A stretch of 52,299 nt of DNA, taken from positions 87,734 to 140,032 of the forward strand of contig NZ_LT607661.1 in the NCBI RefSeq assembly GCF_900095265.1, written 5' to 3'. This document shows, piece after piece, positions 46,932 to 52,299 of this stretch (positions within the stretch are counted from its first letter, which is position 1; the number at the start of each line of letters is the position of its first letter). A program made the translations under genes and the position numbers. The notes under the pieces are model-generated. The model made no database searches. It was not told the DNA's origin and saw only the letters and a list, made by a program, of their open reading frames with translations. This DNA comes from Janthinobacterium sp. UMAB-56. Its GTDB lineage: Bacteria > Pseudomonadota > Gammaproteobacteria > Burkholderiales > Burkholderiaceae_D.

Positions 46932-47690
46932 TCAGGCTTGCTGGCGGCGGCGTGCCGCGAAACCGATGCCTGCCAGGCCCAGCAGCAGCATTGCGTAGGT
47001 CGATGGTTCAGGTACCGAGGCGACGATATTGTCGAGCGCAAACTGGCCCTTGTTGGTACTGAAGGCGCTGCAACTGCCGGCCGTGTTACAAGTGAAACCG
47101 AAGAAGGCCAGCGAAGCGAATTGCTGGCTGCCGAAGCTGGCGCTGGTGTTGTAGCGCTGGAACTGGAAGCTGCCGCCGACGGGGCCGCCCAGCTGATACG
47201 TTTCGTACAGGGAAGAACCGTCAGCGTAAAAGCCTTGCACGCGCAACAGGCCGGCCACTGCCGGGTAGGTGATGCCCTGGGCGTAGCCGATGAAGCTGGC
47301 GTCGAAGCCTTGCAGGCTGACGCTGCCGCCCGGGTTGAGTGGGTCGAGGTAGACGATGCCGTCGTTGAGCGATGCATAGTAATTGCTTGTATTGTTGGTC
47401 GGGCAGGCCATGCCGCAGGCGGCCGGGTCCGTGCCGTCGAACACCGCACCGACCAGGTCGCCATAATTGGCGCCAGGCACATTCGAGGCGCCCGTCAGCA
47501 GGAATTTCCCGATTTCCAGAGCGTCGCCATGGCCGACGAACTGGCTATCCAGATTATCAAAGTTGATCACGTCCGCCATGGCGGCGGGCGCACAGGCGGC
47601 GGACAGGGCCAGGATGGCGGCACCAGTCAACTGCTTGACGGAGAAGGGACTTGCTGCGGAAGCTGCCTTCGAATGCACAATACGAGTCAT
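46932..47690 (-). CDS. PEP-CTERM protein
   Basis: 252 residues from the ATG at 47690 (the frame extends further upstream; AAGGGA lies ahead of this start). Signal peptide (LTGAAILALSAACAPAAMA), then a beta-sandwich-like body (VINFDNLDSQFVGHGDALEI, GSVSLQGFDASFIGYAQGI) with two Cys pairs (ACGMAC, TCNTAGSC). The sorting signal is VPEPSTYAMLLLG, helix and ARRRQQ. It is probably co-transcribed with the S8 peptidase. Ligand unknown; the fold looks like those of matrix or sugar-binding exported proteins. Confidence 0.87.
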   Translation of the reverse strand: MTRIVHSKAASAASPFSVKQLTGAAILALSAACAPAAMADVINFDNLDSQFVGHGDALEIGKFLLTGASNVPGANYGDLVGAVFDGTDPAACGMACPTNNTSNYYASLNDGIVYLDPLNPGGSVSLQGFDASFIGYAQGITYPAVAGLLRVQGFYADGSSLYETYQLGGPVGGSFQFQRYNTSASFGSQQFASLAFFGFTCNTAGSCSAFSTNKGQFALDNIVASVPEPSTYAMLLLGLAGIGFAARRRQQA

Positions 47691-48156
47691 GAATTTTCCC
47701 TTGGTGATTATGTCGGATGCAATATGTTTTGCGTCTTGGGTGTTCTTTCCTGCGTGGACGGATAAGACCAATACGCAGAAAATTGATTTTTACTATAGCA
47801 AAAGAGGCAATTATATTGTTTGCTATTCTTGCAAATTTAATTTGAAAGTTACAAATTTTGAATGAATAAAATTCATCACTTACTATGAATTGATAACCAA
47901 GAGTAGATGCTTTCCGCATTGAAAATAGTTGAATCATTGACCAGGCTGGCAAGTGCGCGCGGCATGGTGGCAGTTTCGCGCGCAGGGGATGGTTTCCCAT
48001 GCAATTTGTTGTTCACAGTACAAAGAAAAGATTGTATTAACCATAAGCGGCATGGTAGGCTGATAAGCATCGGGCAAGCGCGTGTCGCCCCGGGCGTGGC
48101 CATCAGCCGCGCGCAGCGACGCAATGTATTGAAGGTAGGCAATAAGGAGTTACCGG
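47691..48156. other. 466-base divergent intergenic region (PEP-CTERM / gspG)
   Basis: No gene found. It contains AT-rich sequence at 47780-47900. An extended -10-like TGCTATAGT reads toward the PEP-CTERM gene (47800 down to 47792), and the gspG ribosome site AAGGAG is at 48144-48149. Confidence 0.55.
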
Positions 48157-48600
48157 ATGCACGCAGCACACAGGCAGTACCTTGTGGCAACGCGCCCAGC
48201 GCGTGGTTTTACATTGCTCGAATTGTTGGTCGTGATCGTAATCATCGGCTTGCTGGCGGCCTATGTCGGCCCCAAATATTTCGCCCAGTTGGGCAAATCC
48301 GAAGTGACGGTGGCCAAGGCGCAGATCGAAGCGTTCGAAAAATCGCTCGATACTTACCGCCTCGATGTGGGACGCTATCCGAGCACGGAAGAAGGACTGG
48401 CCGCATTGCTGGTGGCACCGCCCGCCGCCGGCACCCGCTGGAATGGACCGTACCTGAAAAAAGCCGTGCCGCTCGATCCGTGGGGTCATGCCTATCAATA
48501 CCGCGCACCGGGCAGCAAGGGCGAATATGACATCGTTTCCATGGGCAAGGATGGCCAGCCAGGCGGTAGCGGCGAGAATGCCGACATCAGCTCGCAATAA
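48157..48600 (+). CDS. gspG: Type II secretion major pseudopilin GspG
   Basis: 147 residues. Prepilin N-terminus with cleavage after Gly (RPARG/FTLLELLVVIVIIG) and Glu5. The T2SG signature region (DVGRYPSTEEGLAALL) and the C-terminal calcium-loop region (YDIVSMGKDGQPGGSGEN) are present. It forms the periplasmic pseudopilus of a T2SS-like machine. AAGGAG (48144-48149) precedes the ATG. First gene of the operon with gspF, gspE and the cut-off gene. Confidence 0.93.
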   Translation: MHAAHRQYLVATRPARGFTLLELLVVIVIIGLLAAYVGPKYFAQLGKSEVTVAKAQIEAFEKSLDTYRLDVGRYPSTEEGLAALLVAPPAAGTRWNGPYLKKAVPLDPWGHAYQYRAPGSKGEYDIVSMGKDGQPGGSGENADISSQ

Positions 48601-48638
48601 GGCCAGCGCGCCCACTCTTTTGTTACGGATACGCCATC

Positions 48639-49844
48639 ATGCAGTTTGAAGTACGTGCGCTTTCCACGGACCAGGCGGTAGCTACCTTGCATACCTGCGT
48701 GATCGACGGCCGCGACGAAGCCGACGCGCGCCGCCAGGCCGAGGCGCGCGGGTTGTTTGTCAGCGCCATCCGTCCCTTGCGGGCAACGCCGTTCAGTGCG
48801 GCAGGGCGCCAGCGCGCGCGGGCCTTGCCCTTGCTGTTGTTCAGCCAGGAATTGCTGGCGCTGTTGCAAGCGGGCCTGGGCATCGTCGAGGCGCTGGAAG
48901 CCTTGCTGGAAAAGGAAGCGTCGCCGGCCACGCGCAGCGTGCTCACGCGCCTGCTGGAAGGCTTGCGCGAAGGCAAACGCTTTTCCGCCACCCTGGCGGA
49001 GCAGGCCGAACTGTTTCCCCCTTTGTACATCGGCATCGTCAAGGCGGCCGAAGGCACCAGTGACTTGCCGCGCGCGCTGTCGCGCTACGTCGACTACCAG
49101 CAGCGCATCGATACGGTGCGTGGAAAAATTGTCAGCGCCGCCATCTATCCCACCATCCTGCTGGCCGTGGGCGGCGGCGTCAGCGCCTTCCTGATCAGCT
49201 ATGTGGTGCCGCGTTTTGCCGAGGTTTACCAAGGGGCGGGGCGCAACCTGCCGTGGATGTCGCAAGTCATGCTCAGCTGGGGCCAGTTCGTTACGCAGCA
49301 CGGCTGGCTGCTGTTGCTCGGGCTGCTGATCACCGGCAGCGTCGTATTGACGGCCGTGCGGCGCGCGCTGCGCCATGGCGGCGTGGCGCGCCTGCTGGCG
49401 AAGCTGCCCGGCATCGGCGAGCGCGTGCGTATCTATGAACTGTCGCGCCTGTACCTGACGCTGGGCATGCTGGCCGAAGGCGGCATCACCATCGTGCAGG
49501 CGATTGCCACCGTGCATGCGATGGTTTCGCCGGGCATGCAGGCGTCGTTGCAGCAGGCGCGCGGCGCCATCGAGGCGGGCCAGCCCCTGTCATCGGCCTT
49601 CGAGCAGCATCAATTGACGACGCCCATTTCGCTGCGCATGCTGCGCGTAGGCGAGCGCACGGGCGACATGGGCCCCATGCTGACCCAGTCGGCGGCTTTC
49701 TATGACGGTGAAATCAGCCGCTGGATCGATCGTTTCACGCGCACCTTCGAGCCGTTGCTGATGGCCGCCATCGGCCTGGTCGTGGGCGCCATCGTGATCT
49801 TGCTGTATATGCCCATCTTCGACCTTGCCGGCGATATTTCATGA
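48639..49844 (+). CDS. gspF: Type II secretion inner-membrane protein GspF
   Basis: 401 residues. Two T2SSF domains with the platform motifs FSQELLALLQAGLGIVEALE and LYLTLGMLAEGGITIVQAI. Three membrane helices lie at ~170-190, ~220-240 and the C-terminus. The GERTGDMGPML and FEPLLMAAIGLVVGAIV segments are family hallmarks. It forms the inner-membrane platform driven by GspE. Its stop overlaps the gspE ATG (ATGA). Confidence 0.93.
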   Translation: MQFEVRALSTDQAVATLHTCVIDGRDEADARRQAEARGLFVSAIRPLRATPFSAAGRQRARALPLLLFSQELLALLQAGLGIVEALEALLEKEASPATRSVLTRLLEGLREGKRFSATLAEQAELFPPLYIGIVKAAEGTSDLPRALSRYVDYQQRIDTVRGKIVSAAIYPTILLAVGGGVSAFLISYVVPRFAEVYQGAGRNLPWMSQVMLSWGQFVTQHGWLLLLGLLITGSVVLTAVRRALRHGGVARLLAKLPGIGERVRIYELSRLYLTLGMLAEGGITIVQAIATVHAMVSPGMQASLQQARGAIEAGQPLSSAFEQHQLTTPISLRMLRVGERTGDMGPMLTQSAAFYDGEISRWIDRFTRTFEPLLMAAIGLVVGAIVILLYMPIFDLAGDIS

Positions 49845-51547
49845 TACAAACCGACTCTGCGCCCGCCGTGGCCATCGTGGCCATCGATTCTGCGTTGCTG
49901 CAGCACGCGCGCGCCCTGTGCCGGCAATCGAAGCGCAGCCTGGTCGAGGAGTTGCAGCAATTGAGCGGCATCGAGGCGCGCGCCGTGGTGCGCGAGCTGG
50001 CGCGCCCCTTCGGCCTGGATGTGCTGGAAACGGCCGACATGCTGGCCTGCTCGCCCGCCTTCGATGTGCTGCCCCTGTCGCAGGCGCTGGCGCGCCATTG
50101 CGTGCTGCTGCGCGCCGCCGACGGCCAGCTGGTGGGCGTAATCGCCGACCCGTTCGACCTCGACCTGCAAACCTGGCTCAGTGCGCGCGCCGGCCAGGGC
50201 ACCTTGAGCGTGCGCCTGGCGCTGCAGGCCGACATCGCCGCCTACCTGTCGAAACAGGAAGAGTCGGCGCGCGCCGTCGACAGCCTGCTGCCTGGCGCCG
50301 CTACTGACGCGCGGCGCGATGGCAAGACGGCGGCCGTGCTGTCGTTCGCCAGCGTGTCGGAAGCGGCCAGCCCCGCCGTCAAGCTGGTCAACTCGACCTT
50401 GTATGACGCGCTGAAAGCGGGCGCCTCGGACATCCACCTGGAAAGCACGGCCAGCGGCCTGGCCGTCAAGTACCGGGTCGACGGCGTGCTCGATCATGCC
50501 ACCTCCGTCAACGGCATCGAGGTGGCCGAGCACATCATCTCGCGCCTGAAGGTGCTGGCCGAACTCGATATCGCCGAGCGCCGCGTGCCGCAGGACGGCA
50601 GCTTCCGCGTCGAGGCGGGCGGGCGCGAAATCGATTTGCGCGTCTCCATCATGCCCAGCATCCATGGCGAGGATGCCGTCATCCGCATCCTCGACAAGCG
50701 CGCCATGATCGAGGCGTACGGCGCACTGACGCTCGAAGCGCTGGGCTTTGACGTGCCGTCGCTGCAAGCCCTGCGCGCGCTGGCACAGGAAGCCTACGGC
50801 ATGCTGCTCGTCACCGGCCCTACGGGTTCGGGCAAGACCACCACCCTATATGCGGCGCTGACGGAAATCCATAACGGACGTGAAAAGATCATCACCATCG
50901 AAGACCCCGTCGAATACCAGTTGCCCGGCATTTTGCAAATCCCCGTGAATGAAAAGAAGGGGCTGACCTTTGCCAAGGGCTTGCGCTCGATTTTGCGCCA
51001 CGACCCCGATAAAATCATGGTGGGCGAGATCCGCGACCGCGAGACGGCGGAAATCGCCGTGCAGTCGGCCCTTACGGGCCACCTGGTGCTCACCACCGTG
51101 CACGCGAATAATGTCTTCGACGTATTTGGCCGTTTTACGCACATGGGCATCGATCCGTATGCATTCGTCTCGGCCCTGAACGGCATCTGGGCGCAGCGGC
51201 TGATCCGCACCAACTGCCCGCATTGCGCCACTGACTACACGCCCGACGATGCTGAACTGGCCAGCGTGGGCCTGGCGCGCGCCGACGTGGCAGGCTACCA
51301 GTTCAAGCAGGGCAAGGGTTGCGGCGACTGCCGCGGCACGGGCTACAAGGGGCGCCGCTCGATCGCCGAGATTCTCGTGCTGACCGATGAAATCCGCGAA
51401 CTGATCGTCGATAAAAAACCGATCCGCCAGATCAAGGCGGCCGCGTATGCGAACGGCACGCGCAGCCTGCGCCTGGCGGCGCTGGAACTGGTCAGGCGGG
51501 GCGCCACCACCATCACGGAAATCAAGAGGGTCACCCTGCATGCGTAG
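49841..51547 (+). CDS. gspE: Type II secretion ATPase GspE (PulE/PilB-type)
   Basis: 568 residues. An N-terminal MshEN-type domain is followed by the secretion ATPase: Walker A GPTGSGKTTT (about 326-335), Asp box (ITIEDPVEYQLPG), Walker B region (KIMVGEIRDRETAEIA) and the His box (LTTVHANN). The four-Cys zinc motif is intact (CPHC near 459, CGDC near 494). It powers pseudopilus assembly. Start ATG overlaps gspF; its end overlaps the next gene by 8 bases. Confidence 0.94.
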   Translation: MIQTDSAPAVAIVAIDSALLQHARALCRQSKRSLVEELQQLSGIEARAVVRELARPFGLDVLETADMLACSPAFDVLPLSQALARHCVLLRAADGQLVGVIADPFDLDLQTWLSARAGQGTLSVRLALQADIAAYLSKQEESARAVDSLLPGAATDARRDGKTAAVLSFASVSEAASPAVKLVNSTLYDALKAGASDIHLESTASGLAVKYRVDGVLDHATSVNGIEVAEHIISRLKVLAELDIAERRVPQDGSFRVEAGGREIDLRVSIMPSIHGEDAVIRILDKRAMIEAYGALTLEALGFDVPSLQALRALAQEAYGMLLVTGPTGSGKTTTLYAALTEIHNGREKIITIEDPVEYQLPGILQIPVNEKKGLTFAKGLRSILRHDPDKIMVGEIRDRETAEIAVQSALTGHLVLTTVHANNVFDVFGRFTHMGIDPYAFVSALNGIWAQRLIRTNCPHCATDYTPDDAELASVGLARADVAGYQFKQGKGCGDCRGTGYKGRRSIAEILVLTDEIRELIVDKKPIRQIKAAAYANGTRSLRLAALELVRRGATTITEIKRVTLHA

Positions 51548-52299
51548 AGCTTACGGACTAGGGCTGCGCCTGGGCGTGGCGGCGGGCAAGTTGAGCCTGT
51601 GGCGCAGCAGTCGCTGGCGCGCGCCCGCCTGGACACTGCTGGCCGAGCAGGCGTATGTGCCGGACGACACGCTGCATGGCGATTTTTCCGCCCTGGGGCA
51701 GGCGCTGGCGCAATTGCTGCCAGCCGGCGAATATGCGGGCTGGCCACTGTCCGTGGTGCTCGACGATGCGCTGGCGCGCCTGTGGCAAGTCGACCTGCCG
51801 CAGGGCGCCGCGCGCCTGGCCGATATCGAGGCGGCCGCCGCGCTGCGCTTCCAGTCGCTGTATGGCGATCCGCCCGGCCTGTGGCACAGCAGTAGCGCCT
51901 GGGATGCGCGCGCGCCATTTTTCTGCGCCGTGCCGCATGCGCTGCTGGCGCAGCTGACGCGCGTGGCGGCCGCAGGCAAGCTGGCCTTGATTTTTATTAC
52001 GCCGCAATTTGCGCGCCACTGGAACCGCTGGCACGGCGCGCTGAAACCGGGCGCCTGGTTTGGCCAGCTGCAGGAGAACGCCTTGACCCTGGGCGTGCGG
52101 CACGATGGACAGCTGCGCGCCGTGCGCGCATTGCCCGTTCCCCCTGGCGCCGGCCATGGCTGGCTGGAGCAGGCGCTGGCGCGCGAAGCGCTGCTGCAAG
52201 GCGTGCCCGCACCGGCGCTGCTGCAGCTGTGCGGCGCGCCGCCAGCGGACTGGCTGGCACCGGCGGGAGCGTTCCACTGCCAGATATTTGCCACGCCGG
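51540..52299 (+). CDS. GspL/PilM-like pseudopilus assembly protein (3' truncated by window)
   Basis: ATG 51540 overlaps the end of gspE and the frame stays open to the window end (at least 253 residues). The N-terminus MRRAYGLGLRLGVAAGKLSL resembles a short basic region; the rest is rich in Trp, Ala and Leu (WPLSVVLDDALARLWQVDLP). An actin-like GspL/PilM cytoplasmic fold is possible, but no clear ATPase signature is seen, so this rests mainly on its place after gspE. Confidence 0.55.
   Translation, partial: MRRAYGLGLRLGVAAGKLSLWRSSRWRAPAWTLLAEQAYVPDDTLHGDFSALGQALAQLLPAGEYAGWPLSVVLDDALARLWQVDLPQGAARLADIEAAAALRFQSLYGDPPGLWHSSSAWDARAPFFCAVPHALLAQLTRVAAAGKLALIFITPQFARHWNRWHGALKPGAWFGQLQENALTLGVRHDGQLRAVRALPVPPGAGHGWLEQALAREALLQGVPAPALLQLCGAPPADWLAPAGAFHCQIFATP

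Overview
The window looks like a chromosomal segment of a GC-rich betaproteobacterium of the Oxalobacteraceae (Janthinobacterium/Massilia/Duganella type). The grounds are the codon use, a complete exosortase-B (XrtB, EpsH-type) exopolysaccharide locus in the order epsL - sugar-phosphate transferase - epsD-E-F-G - xrtB - epsI, six PEP-CTERM proteins, a LuxR-type EpsA regulator and an aerobic aryl-CoA degradation operon. Assignments come from reading motifs; no database search was run.

Layout. (1) 1-4085: 3' part of a catabolic operon resembling aerobic 2-aminobenzoyl-CoA (or salicylyl-CoA) degradation: end of a flavin monooxygenase/reductase, SDR, MarR regulator, enoyl-CoA hydratase, acyl-CoA dehydrogenase and a Rid-family protein. 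(2) 4208-7147: PEP-CTERM protein with a TLD-like domain, tRNA-Arg(CCT) and the ABC-F ATPase uup. (3) 7251-34099: EPS locus. It holds a CAAX-protease-like protein, outer-membrane barrel EpsL, initiating sugar-phosphate transferase, PPIase lipoprotein EpsD, Wza-like EpsE, Wzc-like EpsF/EpsG, exosortase XrtB and EpsI, then a Wzy-like polymerase, Wzx-like flippase, two heparinase-II/III-type lyases, four glycosyltransferases, a CapK-like adenylate-forming enzyme, GDP-mannose 6-dehydrogenase and ManC. The sugar-nucleotide enzymes predict an acidic polysaccharide containing mannuronate. (4) 34281-47690: a matrix/secretome region with five PEP-CTERM proteins, a TIGR03790-type protein, an ExeM/NucH-like extracellular nuclease behind a candidate Pho box, a PhoB-like regulator whose phospho-aspartate is Glu, EpsA, a stand-alone I9 inhibitor/propeptide protein and a large secreted S8 peptidase. 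(5) 48157-end: start of a type II secretion/pseudopilus operon, gspG-gspF-gspE, followed by a GspL/PilM-like gene cut by the window edge.

How it fits together: the EPS genes build, polymerise, flip and export an acidic exopolysaccharide. XrtB would process the PEP-CTERM proteins and release or anchor them in the matrix. EpsA and the atypical response regulator are the likely controllers. Nuclease, peptidase and lyases could remodel the matrix.

The items most worth a second look are the phosphomimetic-looking regulator translationally coupled to epsA, the peptidase with a separate copy of its own propeptide, the Pho box in front of the nuclease, the hairpin-ladder leader between the two eps transcription units, and EpsG without its Walker A lysine.
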